Shown here in pieces: positions 15,101-24,448 of a stretch of DNA of 64,000 bases. Positions within the stretch are counted from its first letter, which is position 1; the number at the start of each line of letters is the position of its first letter. Location: NCBI GenBank assembly GCA_034096865.1, contig JAWQFJ010028271.1, positions 1 through 64,000 of the forward strand. The letters are read 5' to 3'. This DNA is from Theodoxus fluviatilis. Taxonomy: Eukaryota > Mollusca > Gastropoda > Cycloneritida > Neritidae. A model generated the notes under the pieces. That model saw only the letters and a program-made list of their open reading frames with translations, was not told the origin of the DNA and searched no databases. Position numbers and translations under genes: made by a program.

Positions 15101-16553
15101 CATACATTTGGAGATACTTGGCAACTTCTGATAGTCATGAAAAATATGAAGCTTTATTGCTGATGCATTGACAAAGAGAAATTGGAGTTGAGGGAAAATG
15201 TATTGTGATTTGTTCTGGAGCTGCACAATCAAGTTGATGCACTTTTGCTTTAAAAAAAAAATGTTTGCCTGTCGCTGTGGGGTCAAATCATCACAAGGTA
15301 TGAGCACTTACAGTTACACCTGTCTATCATCTTATTTCTACTATGGTGATGCCTACTACATTAAACAAGAAGGGCAAAGCCCATACGACTCACATGCTTG
15401 ACCTTGACCTTTATATGACCTTGACCTTCAGGTGACCTTCAAGGTCAAACAACTAAACCTACCAATGACATCATACACAAAGAAATGCTTTACACATTTT
15501 TCCTACCAAAATACATGTGACCTTGACCCAAGGTCAAGGTCATCCAAGGTCATGCAACACAAAGCTGTTAATTCAAGACATAGGAAGCACAATGGTGCTT
15601 ATTGGCACTTTCTACCATGAGATATAGTCACTTTTAGTGGTTCACTACCCCATTTTGGTCACATTTCATAAGGGTCAAAGTGACCTTGACCTTGATGATA
15701 TGTGAACAAATGTGTCTCATGATGAAAGTATAACATGTGCCCCACATAATTATTCAGTTTGAAACAGTTATCTTCCATAGTTCAGGGTCAAGGTCACTTC
15801 AAAATATGTATACAATCCAACTTTGAAGAGCTCCTGTGACCTTGACCTTGAAGCAAGGTCAACCAAACGGTATCAAAAGATAGGGCTTGCTTTGACCTAT
15901 ATACCACTTGTAGCTAAGGTCGCCATTCTCAATAACGTGGGAGAAAATTGGGAAAATGTGAAAAATGACTGTTTTTGAGACCACATTTATGGCTCCTGTG
16001 ACCTTGACCTTGAAGCAAGGTCAAGTCACTATGTATGTTTTTTGAGGCCTTGTCATCATACACCATCATGCCACATTTGGTGTTGATAGACTTAATAGTC
16101 TCCGAGAAAAATCCAACGTTTAAGTTTTTTACGGACGCCCGCCCGGACGGACGGACGGACGCCCGGACGGACGGACGACACGGCTCAGTACATAGACTCA
16201 CTTTTGCTTCGCATGTGAGTCAAAAAATGAGTCATTCAGATTTATATTCAGAAACTTCCTTTCTTATTTCAAATGAATATGTTGTATCAATACCACTCTT
16301 CCCTGATCAAACATATTGTTTTTTCGGACTGCTGTATTTTTGTTGGCAGTAGTTACTAATGTCTCTCTCTTGTCTGCTTTTCCAGTCTATAGCTGCTGCC
16401 GCAGCATTCTACTACAGCACAGTACTGCTGCTACAGTGGCAGCTGCTGATCCTGGTTGTCATGGGAACCATTGGCACATGCTGCTTCAACTTAGTGGAGT
16501 GGCAGAGCTCCAAGCCCCAGCCGACAGGCTATGAGCCCATTGGAGGCAACTGA
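197..16553 (+). CDS. MFSD11: MFSD11 / UNC93-like membrane transporter, 3' twelve exons (5' end outside window)
   Basis: This is a polytopic membrane protein of the UNC93-like branch of the major facilitator superfamily; the substrate of MFSD11 is not established. Exons: 197-255, 702-809, 2402-2481, 3671-3767, 6345-6527, 8990-9039, 9410-9475, 10083-10208, 11034-11202, 14246-14309, 14645-14716, 16386-16553. All phases join into one frame of 413 residues plus stop. The family is about 450 aa, so roughly the first 40-60 residues lie upstream. Recognisable stretches are SLGIIYGVFSLSNW, VLWTAQGNF, NSGIFWALLQ, ELTFFSGVYGT, LLCSFLLGLGDSSFNTQ and the FNLVEW tail. These match MFSD11 closely and carry its hydrophobic membrane segments. 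Ten donors are GT; the donor after 11202 is GC (AG|GCAAGT). Introns are heavily loaded with minisatellites and transposons, yet no exon is broken. Confidence 0.93.
347..415. repeat. CA microsatellite in MFSD11 intron
   Basis: An imperfect (CA)n tract with a few C runs and (CA)n-AA interruptions lies shortly after the 197-255 exon. Similar GT/CA tracts occur at about 3845-3870, 20540-20632, 21160-21230, 41262-41286 and 43868-43925. Nothing else is visible between 256 and 701. Confidence 0.85.
810..2401. other. MFSD11 intron without recognisable genes
   Basis: No conserved coding segment is visible in this 1.6-kb intron. A stretch of about 33 bp at 1664-1697 (CAGCAGAAAGCTC then CTGGGCTTTAAT) recurs diverged at 1806-1840. 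This suggests a small local duplication about 145 bp apart. Confidence 0.4.
3521..3566. repeat. Poly-C tract
   Basis: A run of about 45 bases is almost all C with two TT interruptions, about 100 bp upstream of the acceptor of the 3671-3767 exon. It is a simple repeat; its true length is probably uncertain in the assembly. Confidence 0.85.
4658..6088. repeat. 51-bp minisatellite, about 28 copies, in MFSD11 intron
   Basis: The tandem unit is 51 bp, begins ATGAATGTTTCCAATCTATC and contains GGAGGCCATGCACAGTCAG. Copies differ by a few substitutions, mainly CATCTGG versus CTTCTGG and GGCCAT versus GGCTAT. One unit near 5505 has one extra C. Since 51 is divisible by 3, long open frames appear on both strands, with 17-residue periodic peptides. 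These lie wholly between the exons at 3671-3767 and 6345-6527, have no splice context and are best read as repeat artefacts. Confidence 0.95.
6916..8210 (-). pseudogene. pogo/Tigger-like DDE transposase, frameshifted
   Basis: This transposase would cut and paste the surrounding element. It reads from the ATG at 8210 (MPKTKHCSYDAEFK) through an N-terminal helix-turn-helix region and a CENP-B-like DNA-binding region into a DDE core. Candidate catalytic aspartates are in INMDEVPFTFD, LLVMDSMRAH and LQPLDISVN, the pogo-type D,D,D arrangement. The frame runs to a stop at 7173-7175. The natural C-terminus (MRRATYAEVAAWIVESWG, then an acidic, Ser-rich tail) follows in another frame from 7176 to 6916. 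Comparison with the related ORF at 37657-37956 (TKTGRMRRATYAEV) puts a single 1-nt indel near 7190-7200. The copy is therefore probably inactive but young. Confidence 0.88.
8358..8595 (+). mobile_element. 5'-truncated non-LTR retrotransposon 3' end nested in the pogo element
   Basis: The segment encodes the C-terminal tail typical of some non-LTR reverse transcriptase ORFs (TILQGTVPGGRRRGRQRKRW, then DNIKEWT) with a stop at 8528-8530. It ends in a short ACTGA-type repeat (8577-8595). It is flanked by imperfect 9-bp repeats, ATGAGCTGT at 8349-8357 and ATGAGGTGT at 8596-8604, read as a target-site duplication. It interrupts the 5' side of the pogo element, so it inserted later. Confidence 0.8.
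9627..9741. repeat. GGGGT pentanucleotide array
   Basis: About 22 copies of GGGGT lie on the + strand in an MFSD11 intron, interrupted once by GCAGGGCGGGG. The repeated G4 runs give strong G-quadruplex potential on the strand that is also the sense strand of the pre-mRNA. Confidence 0.95.
11238..12556. repeat. 24-bp minisatellite, about 54 copies, starting ~35 bp after an MFSD11 donor
   Basis: The tandem unit is 24 bp, typically TCTCAATGCATCTGCCTTCC plus ATGG. Variants are CTCAGTG/CTCAATG, GGTC/GCTC and occasional 27-bp units containing GGTGTCTC. It begins just after the GC donor at 11203 and lies in the intron before the 14246-14309 exon. Since 24 is divisible by 3, frames stay open on both strands, including the frame of the upstream exon. 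Confidence 0.95.
12557..13361. other. Intron segment, probable dispersed repeat from about 12835
   Basis: No gene is visible. The portion from about 12835 has TCTGTCTGT/GT repeats, then CTTATATCTCAAAAACTACT and GGACGGATTTCCTTGAGATT. I associate this style with dispersed invertebrate repeats, but its boundaries and class cannot be set from one copy. Confidence 0.35.
13362..14108. mobile_element. MITE with ~100-bp inverted ends, second MITE nested inside
   Basis: The left end begins GGTACTACTATTGACCGCAA and the right end closes GCGGTCAATAGTAGTACC; inverted similarity continues through GTATTGCGG units to CAAACTACGGCGATTTGACG. The right arm has four GCGGGGTATT-type units and the left fewer. Inside, about 13480-13979 is a diverged minus-strand copy of the MITE found at 47437-48062, ending GTTCTTTGG. 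No transposase is present. Confidence 0.8.
14144..14180 (+). other. Pol III B-box-like word followed by T7
   Basis: GGTTCGAACCC, an exact match to the tRNA/SINE B-box consensus, is followed within 4 bp by seven Ts. A matching A box or cloverleaf could not be found upstream. It may be the stub of a tRNA-derived SINE or chance. Confidence 0.25.
14389..14452. repeat. Poly-T then poly-G tract
   Basis: About 25 Ts are followed by about 37 bases that are nearly all G, in the intron before the 14645-14716 exon. An AT-rich self-complementary stretch follows at about 14495-14530. Confidence 0.85.
15365..16226. mobile_element. TGACCTT-rich dispersed element, copy 1 (in MFSD11 intron)
   Basis: This element of about 860 bp recurs almost identically at 24828-25703; only a handful of substitutions and one 6-bp indel were seen. 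It starts ACAAGAAGGGCAAAGCCCAT. Near its ends are inverted copies of GACTCACATGC / GCATGTGAGTC, and before the right end there is a GGAC repeat. It holds about 19 TGACCTT or AAGGTCA words, many as TGACCTTGACCTT. No ORF of recognisable function was seen. The class is unknown; it is probably non-autonomous. Confidence 0.85.
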
Positions 16554-16565
16554 GCTGTGGCAGGT

Positions 16566-16700
16566 GTGTAGAGACCTCTGTCTTTTACCTGGTGATCATA
16601 GGAATGATTGTTGTCCTCACTTTCTGGCTAATCAAACAAAAGGGAAAGTAGTGATATAGGGTGCGTTTGTTAGGCCCAAAATCTCAAGAGACTCGCGAAG
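16566..16700 (+). other. MFSD11 3' UTR, possible UTR intron
   Basis: A donor-like GGCAG|GTGTGT lies just after the stop (about 16560-16571), and an acceptor-like TTTTTACAG lies at about 17512. A 3' UTR intron is possible, with a later AATAAA at about 20379. Transcript data would be needed; this is only a suggestion. Confidence 0.25.
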
Positions 16701-17388
16701 GCTAGGCATTTGTTACGTTTCTCACTCATAAGGACACACTCGTCGTGAAGGTGGGAGACAGAGGTAGCTCCGGAGCTCCCTCGATGCTTCCCGCTGCATA
16801 GACCCGGATGAGCCAAAATGGCGGAGACAGTGCGAGTTGGGCTTGTGTTCGGAGGTAATAGTGCCTGTAATGTGCTTCTCAGGGTCTGAGAATGGAAAAG
16901 TGTACGTACACGGAAATATTTGTTGTTCGAGTGTTCATTTGTATATTTTGAGGAGTAGGTGTATAGGTTATTCTGGACATATACTGCCCAAAAAATGTTT
17001 ATTGCTTGCAAACATGCAGCACCATTCACGTATGCTTCATGAATAATGTCCCTTGAATTGATCAAAATGAATAGAACATAATATTTTCAACAAAATTGTC
17101 TGCAGTTGAACCTGGGTTGCTCTTTTTTTCATTGAAAAAGATCTCGTGCCATTCGATATGACACCATGGTGTGATTAATGAAGTGAAAAACTGATGTGAT
17201 ATCTGTATCATCAGTTATTTCGTCTATTGGCAACTTCTTCACCGACTCTTGCGCCAGGATGCAGTCATATTCTTCCGCCTTGCCATTTGATGATTGGCCT
17301 TTTTTTAAGCTGTAGGAGCGTCTCGCTTGCCCTCGACTAGCCATCCAGGGAGAATCTCGAGATTTTGGGCCTAAGAAATGCGCCCATA
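16657..17388. mobile_element. TIR element (~730 bp) just downstream of MFSD11
   Basis: Inverted ends of about 30 bp: left TAGGGTGCGTTTGTTAGG then CCCAAAATCTC; right, on the other strand, TATGGGCGCATTTCTTAGG then CCCAAAATCTC. A target duplication is not clear, perhaps only TA. No transposase ORF was recognised, so it is classed as a MITE-like element of unknown superfamily. Confidence 0.75.
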
Positions 17389-17599
17389 GCCGGTCACTCA
17401 AATTGCAATCAAGAATCTAATATCTTTCAGGATAGGCCAATATATTTTAAATGAAGTGTTAGCACGCCCATGCTGAAAATGATCATGAGTGTTTAAGTGT
17501 TGTTTTTACAGGCCCACATGCCAAAAGAAAACATGCCTCAAGACTGGAACTGGGACCAAGGAAGGCTGGGAAGGCATACATGGAGCAACCAGAGTTACC

Positions 17600-20500
17600 T
17601 GTGAGAATTCTCAGTAGATGAAAAATGAAAGAAGAAAAAAATGAAACTTTTTCAGAGTAACTATTATTTGTCCTCATGTTGCATCCATGCTTATTTGATT
17701 TATTTACGAATTTGTGTGTATTATTGGTTGACTCTTTCAAGGCGGCAATTTGTTTTGTTGCTGCTCTGCTTTGTTCTTGTTGTGGAGGTGTAATGAAATT
17801 GTGGGTTGTTTTCCTTTGTTGTCTGCTAATGAGCAGTGGGGAAGAAGTGGTGCATATCTGGTGCTGGTGTTGGTGGGCTCATGCCATATTTGCATGCAGA
17901 ATAATACTAACGCAAAATGCATACTTACAATAGATGCACCTCCATGTTGACAGAAAAAGGCAACAAAAACCATAAGTAAGGTTATGATGCTCATGAACTA
18001 TAGAAGAAATATAATTCAAACATGGGAATTCTTGCCTTGCATGGGGAAAAATGAATGTGCAAGGAGTAGATGAGTACCATGAAGCCTAGCATCAAGGATG
18101 CTGTGATCACAGAAACGTTTCCAGTACACTATTGCAATTAAAATGAAATGTGACCATCAATGTTGGCAAGTAAGGTATCTAAACCATTAAACACTTATGG
18201 TACTACCTCAGAGCATGCATTGAAGTAGGAAATGTTTGCAAACAATGAAATATTATTATTGATGACTAGAATGTCTCAGATTTTGCACTGTGTCTTGTCA
18301 TGATCTTCAGCAATTGAATATGTCCGGTCAAGTGCACAAATGACTTGCTTAATCTTTCCCCTGATTTTCTTTATGCAACGTGGATACATATCAGCCTGTC
18401 AGGTTTTAAGCTGGAAAATTATTTTCATTCTCGCCTGCAGCAGCTTTGTTGGTGTTTGCAACTGCGCACTTTCTATGAATGACCCTCTCTCATTCTCTTC
18501 CAATTTCCTCTGCACCTCCTCATGAAAACATAGTTTTTTGTTTTTTTAATGCATATTTTTGCTCATGTACTTCTCATAAAAATGTATAGTAATGGCAAAA
18601 TATGGCATACCTATTTATAAATTAAAAAAAGAAATGTTGATGAAGGACCTTCTGTTTCATATGAAATTTTCCACATAGGATGCACTGGAATATAAGACCC
18701 AGGGACATCAACTGACAGAAAAAAAGTGCAGCTTGTGGTCTGAGATTTACAGTATTTAAACTGGTAGTGGTAGATTCCTGTTGGTGCAACTTTACTCAGT
18801 CCATGATGTACTCACTGCTGAGAGTTTATGCTCACTGGAGATGGGGCTTGTCATTTGAAATACTTACCCAATGATGTCTTGCCTTTTTCTTCTGTGATGG
18901 CAAGTCCTGTGAGTCTCTACCTTTGTGGTATCCAGACTGCTAAATGAAAGATGTGTACTTGTTGCTGCAAAGGATTCTTATCTAGCGAAGAAGAACGACT
19001 TTTTGTTTTGTGTCCATGCATGCATGTGTGTGTGTGTCACATGTGTGTGATAAAGGTAAAAGCTAAAGGTGTGATTTTATATAGCGACTTTCCACCATTG
19101 ATCGGTGCACAAATGCATGAATGTGCTTGTCTGTGCAGACATGCCTTTAGTCTATCATATGTAACAGCACTAAGTTTTTGCATTGACCATTTCTGTGATG
19201 TATCTTTGTAATTTTTCTTTGACCTTTGCAATCAGTTAAACCTTGTAGTTTCCTTGAACATCACTATTTTCATCCATTGTGATCATGTAATCCTCCCTTG
19301 TTTAGCCAGACTGTATTTCTAGTGCCCTTCAGCTGTGTTTTTTATAAATATAAAATGATACGTTTCCAGGTGCACAACAATTTTCATTCTTTGGATAAAG
19401 TTGATCTTTTCCCGTCATTACTTCATGCCTGTGATACAGCTAATAGTGATAAAACCAATGTTATAAGAAAAAGCTGGGATTAAATTCCATGTCAAATGTA
19501 AATATTCTTGATGATGGCATTTTTGAGTTGTTTGACTTAATGACCCTTTGGCATTTGAATGCTAAGTTGCTTGGGTTTTTTGTTCTTGGCTAAATTGTTC
19601 AATGTTGGGAGATGTGTATAGTTTATGCATGAATTATCCCAAATTTTAGGCAATGTTCCTACCCCCTTCATCCTATCCCATCCCCCACCCCCACCCCTTC
19701 TACATACTCTCATTCTTATTTATCAACGAGTCACTTTTTGCACATGACTTGATGAAGGGCTACCAAGATGGTGTACACTGCCCCATTGAAATGGCATGTG
19801 GTGTGGATGATGGAGCTTGGTGGGCGCCAGTGCATATTCACCATTGTCAGTGCAAGACCTTCATGGTTGAGCAGACCATCTGTGGCAGACTCCATCAGAT
19901 GAGGGCGTAATACCACAGCTTCTCACCAACTTGTAGCAGGCTCTTAATGTCGTCTTACCACATGTCACACTTTTTTCTGTCAGTTTACATAAGGATTGCA
20001 CAGAGGAGAAACGGAGATGACGCCCAGCATCAGCAAATCAGACAGCTTTAGAGGGGATGGGCAGAGCGTCATGGACATGAAGTGCATCCCAAAGCTAGCA
20101 ACTGCTGGGCTTTTTCTTCATGAGAGGCTGGAGTGGAGGGTATGTGTGATGGTGATGGGCAAATCCCAGGAGAGGCAAGAAGTGAGGAGAGTTGTTGCTA
20201 GTGAAAGCGCTAGACCATGCATGTGCCTGTAACCCTTGAGCTTGCCATACTCACGGCATGACTCTCAACACTTACAATGTTGTTGCATTGAGCAATCTGT
20301 CCTGGAATTTGCTTGTGCAAGTTTCTGTCATTGGAGTGCTTTCCCATATCTTTCCTGTGTATTTTCTCTAGATTCGTAATAAATGACTATATGAATGTTA
20401 CAGTGTTCTTTTTTGTGGTCTTATAAATTGTATAACTCTTCAGTGATACATGTACAGAACTTGGGTGCAAGGCTGTTTGCTCACTGGGAAAAATCTACAC

Positions 20501-22150
20501 CAAGGTTTTGAGGGGTGGGAATGGTTGGAGGTGCGCAGTGTGCATGTGTTGTGTGTGTGTGCGTGTCTCTCTGTGTGTGTATGTGTGTGTGCCTCTGTGT
20601 GTGTATGTGTGTATGTGTGTGTGTGTGTGTGAACAAGTGACACAAAAGAGTTCATGACATCGTAGCCAGGGCTGTGGGAGAAGCTAATCTAGAAGCAGAC
20701 ATCTTGACTGACAGCACAGCGAAACCAAACCTCATAAAGAAGAGAGCACCACATTCGATGGAATCACACAACAGACCTGAACTTGTCATCAACAGGTCAG
20801 AACGTCATGTGAGATTATCCAAGTGGTGGTGCCATTAGATGTGTTTATTGAGGACTGCTGCACTTCTAAATTCAACAAATATCTCCCACTGTGCCTGTGA
20901 ATGGCTTATAAAGCTCCAGATGCCGAGATATTGTCCTAATGGTCACTGGGTGGTGTCCACAGTAGCATGCTACTGCTCAGCAGTCAGGGCTGGGTTTTCA
21001 GGGCCAAACAACATCGCAGAAACTTTGCCATGATGTGTTTGATGATTATTAGTCTTGTGAATTGTCCTTGGCCAATGGTGCCAATGAACAAAGTTTAACC
21101 ACAACTCAAAATATCTGTAAACATGTTTGTGCACTAAGCAGAATGAAAGTTAAGAATGAGTGTGTGTGTGAGTGTGTGTATGTGTGTGTGTATGTGTGTG
21201 TGTGTGTGTGAGTGTGTGTGTGTGTGTCTGCCTCTGCCAGTGCCTGTTCATGCTTTTGTTTGTTGGTAATATGGGCTTACATGTGGAAACAGATTTTTGC
21301 AATTACATGACAAGTGTACAGTGAAACAGCATACATGGGCTTTGCGTGTGGCTTGCACAGATCTTTGGATTCTGAAACATGACAGTCAGACAGCTGCCAT
21401 CCAAGCATTGAGTTTAAAAAAAGTTAGTCCCAAGTATGGGATAACTCAGGATTGCATATTCAACTCCGAGATCTTTTATTGCGAGCAACTGGAGTGGAAG
21501 TGGAGGTAAAGCATCTGGATATTAGTGCATGTCCATCTGCCCATCTGTCAGTGTGAGCATGAGAGCTGACTGATAACTAGAAGATTGGTCTTGTTATATA
21601 GCATTTTTTTACCTCCATAAGCCTGAGAGGTGGTAGCTTGTGAAAAGGTCATGCTGCAAGCCAGAAGCCTGACATGCACAGAGCTGCAAGTTCCTGCCAA
21701 GGCCCTCTGCAAGCCCCCTAAAATGGAAGTGTCATGACATCACCTATGAGAAGTCATATGGTACCTGGAATGATTTGATGGATGAGGTTTCACAGCCTTT
21801 CAGTTTCTGTCTTTATAGACTATGTAAGGCCATTGATCAACCACAAGCTGGTTGCAGTAAGAACAAGTCAAATCTCTATTTCCCTAGCTATTCACCTTTT
21901 ATAAATCACATGAGGAGACATGATGGAAATACAAGTACATGTATTATTATTTCCAACCCACAGGGGAGCTTGATACCTGAATGTGCAATCTGAAATATGC
22001 ATGTGAGACAAAGCAGACCTTAAAAGCTGTGACATTACAACCATGAACATTGTTACTTGCATTATAAGGTCCTCAAGCAATAACTGTTTGTGAATTCATA
22101 CCACCCTCAAGACAGTTCTTACAATCTGCAATCCCTGCCATTCAGTAAAT
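17600..22150. other. Intergenic stretch, mostly featureless
   Basis: No conserved coding segment could be recognised. Visible items are a degenerate transposon end (about 18679-18756), GT microsatellites at 20540-20632 and 21160-21230, and an AATAAA at about 20379. The region could hold MFSD11 3' UTR sequence. Confidence 0.4.
18679..18756. mobile_element. Degenerate pogo-like transposon end
   Basis: GGAATATAAGACCCAGGGAC followed by GGTCTGAGATTTACAGTA resembles the right end of the 6621-8734 element (CCGAATATAAGACG ... AGTCTGAAAATTACGGTA). Only this end was found, so it is a fragment or an old MITE. Confidence 0.45.
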
Positions 22151-22152
22151 AG

Positions 22153-22320
22153 CAGTCTCCCCTTGTGGGTTTGGGGTAAGAATTGACCCACCACCGTCTC
22201 CCTGCGCGTTTCGTAACAGTGACTTGATTTGCGTTTACTCGTAAATTGTTCCAGTGCATAACTGCCTTACATAGCCTACAGAGGCTGATAGGTCATAAAA
22301 CACTATCCATCCATCCATCG
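22153..22320 (+). repeat. SINE-like repeat with ATCC tail, copy 1
   Basis: It contains TGTGGGTTTGGGGTAAGAAT, GACTTGATTTGCGTTTACTC, CCTTACATAGCCTACA and GGCTGATAGG, and ends in (ATCC)n. The same order occurs in a copy split between 24371-24448 and 25945-26090, and in reverse at about 44905-45090. The tail and size suggest a SINE; copy 1 has a short internal deletion. Confidence 0.7.
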
Positions 22321-22394
22321 TAGCAGTCACTGTCCTAATGCCAGACCAAGTCCTGAGGACCAAAGGTGGCAGCTCCAGTGTCTACATGTTTGAT

Positions 22395-23481
22395 ATGAGC
22401 TCCGTCGAGATCGAGACACACTCGGGAAGACAGAGTGATCTTTTCCTACTTCTAGAAAATAAATGGCGCATCGCTTACAAAATCAGTGAAAGACACGACT
22501 GTTTTTGGAGCAGAAAGTTTGTTGTTTCTACAATGGTGACCTCCTGCTGTGTGAAGAACTGCCACAATCAGCATGACAGAGAGAATGATCGACATTTTTG
22601 TTGTTGTACCGCGTGTTGCAACGCGAAAAGGCAAGGAAATGTTGGATCTCACAACTCAAAGGCGCCATGAATGGATCTCTCAACTGAACCTGAAGTCACT
22701 CACTTTTGACACTAAGGCAGATCGATATGTTTGTTCGGATCACTTTGTAAATGGTGAGAATTTGCTATGTTTTGCGTTTTGTAACTTAACAAATACTAGA
22801 AAAAATGGAAAAAGAGTATGCAGGACAGATTACAGAGGAGAATAGGCCAAGATGTCGCAGAGACTAATTAACAACAGTGTTTTGTTCTGTTACCTGATTT
22901 GACTTTTTGATACTACAAAACAGCAATATCAATTGCATTGATATTCAATGTTTGTTCAATCTGATTGGACCGGTACAAATCTGGGTCGACGTTTTGTGAA
23001 TAGGCCTCCTTCGCAGTGACAACTTACAAGTGACTGTGAAATAGGACGGTAAAATCTCAACGTACACAGTCCTATTTCACGGTCACTTGTAAGTTGTCGC
23101 TGCGAACGAGGCCTATTCACAAAACGTCGACCCAGATTTGTACCGGTCCAATCAGATTGAACAAGTTAACATTGAATATCGATGCAATTAATTTGGTATT
23201 GCTGTTTTGTAGTATCAAAAAGTCAAATCAGGTAACAGAAAAAAACTACTGTTGTTAGTCTCTGTGACATCTTGGCCTTTCTTTCTCTCCTGTAATCTGT
23301 CCTGCTGATTGTGGCAGTTCTTCACACAGCAGGAGGTCACAATTGTAGAAACAACAAACTTTCTGCTCCAAAAACAGTCGTGTCTTTCACAGATTTTGTA
23401 AGCGACGCGCCGTTGTTTTCCTAGAAGTAGGAAAAGATCACTCTGTCTTCCCGAGTGTGTCTCGATCTCGACGGAGCTCAT
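22395..23481. mobile_element. Foldback element carrying a THAP remnant
   Basis: A long inverted repeat is centred near 23058. The outer arms start ATGAGCTCCGTCGAGATCG at 22395 and end with its complement at 23481. Inner arms run from about 22826 to 23047 and 23069 to 23300. About 250 bp (22575-22825) in the left arm has no partner in the right arm; that is where the THAP-coding segment lies. The right arm therefore looks like an internally deleted version of the left. Confidence 0.85.
22532..22760 (+). pseudogene. THAP-type zinc finger remnant
   Basis: MVTSCCVKNCHNQ begins at 22532. After a 1-nt frame change around 22597 it continues VVVPRVATRKGKEM, then RRHEWISQLN and YVCSDHFVNG. The C-x4-C spacing, a W in the middle and the CSDHF motif are the C2CH pattern of THAP domains, which bind DNA and occur in P-element-like transposases, Kolobok elements and host proteins. 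The frameshift and its position in a foldback arm indicate a relic. Confidence 0.75.
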
Positions 23482-24448
23482 AGGAGACCTTGTATGCCTG
23501 GTAGTCCAAAGTGGTTGGCATGAAATAAATATGTGTGAAATGGGATGCTGCTTGTGAAGTTAAGTTTTGCTGGCTGCAGTTCTTGGCTTCATGTGCAGCA
23601 TAGGTTTTATACATGTACTTCCATTTCGTCATGAACAGATTTGAAACACTGCATGGTTTTCAGACATGTACTGCATGGTCTTCAGTCCACTTTCAACAAT
23701 AAAATGTTTTCCCGTTTGTCCCTGTTTCATTTTCATTTCTCATATCTCAAGATTCCCAGTTTGACTGTTGGCACAAGGTATATAAATTTTGTTCAAACAG
23801 ATGGGAAAATGTATCTCATCATTTGCCAATGAAAGCATACCCTGTGACCACATCCTTCAAACGTACGTTGCTGAGAAGTGATTACAACAATAATTAGAAT
23901 CTGATGGAACGTATATAATGACTGCTGCACATAATTTGTTCCGTTTATGTAGTGGTGAACGAGAATGGCAAGATATTTTCTAATTAACAATAACGTGTTT
24001 CCTTTTTTCTAAGCACTTTTCTTTCTTTTTGTATGTATTTAAATGAGGTTGAACCTGATGCAATTAAGGCGAGGAAAAACAGTAGTTATATCGAATTTTA
24101 TTTTATATATACACGTATTGCAGTTACTTGAACTAGAAACCGTAGTACACAAACTGGTGGGTCGGCTGCTTCAATTCAAGCCTTCAACAAATTCAAGGAG
24201 TTCAATAATGCGTCTCTGGTAGAAGCTATAAAGGATCAGTCTTGGATAAATCACCATTGTTTTTCTTTTTAAATGGAGCACAGCTGGCTCCCAGGGCCCT
24301 AAACTCCGGGTGTAGGTTGGCGGGAGGAAAGAAATTTGAAACATGCTTTTCAGTGTAAATTTGATTAAAGGATCCCCCTGTGCTTGTGGGTTCGGGATAA
24401 GAATTGACCCATCGCGTATCTCTACGCGATTCGTAAAAGGCGAACAAC

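Noticed and set aside
20440..20655. His/Thr repeat ORFs
   Set aside because: Translation of a GT/CA microsatellite.
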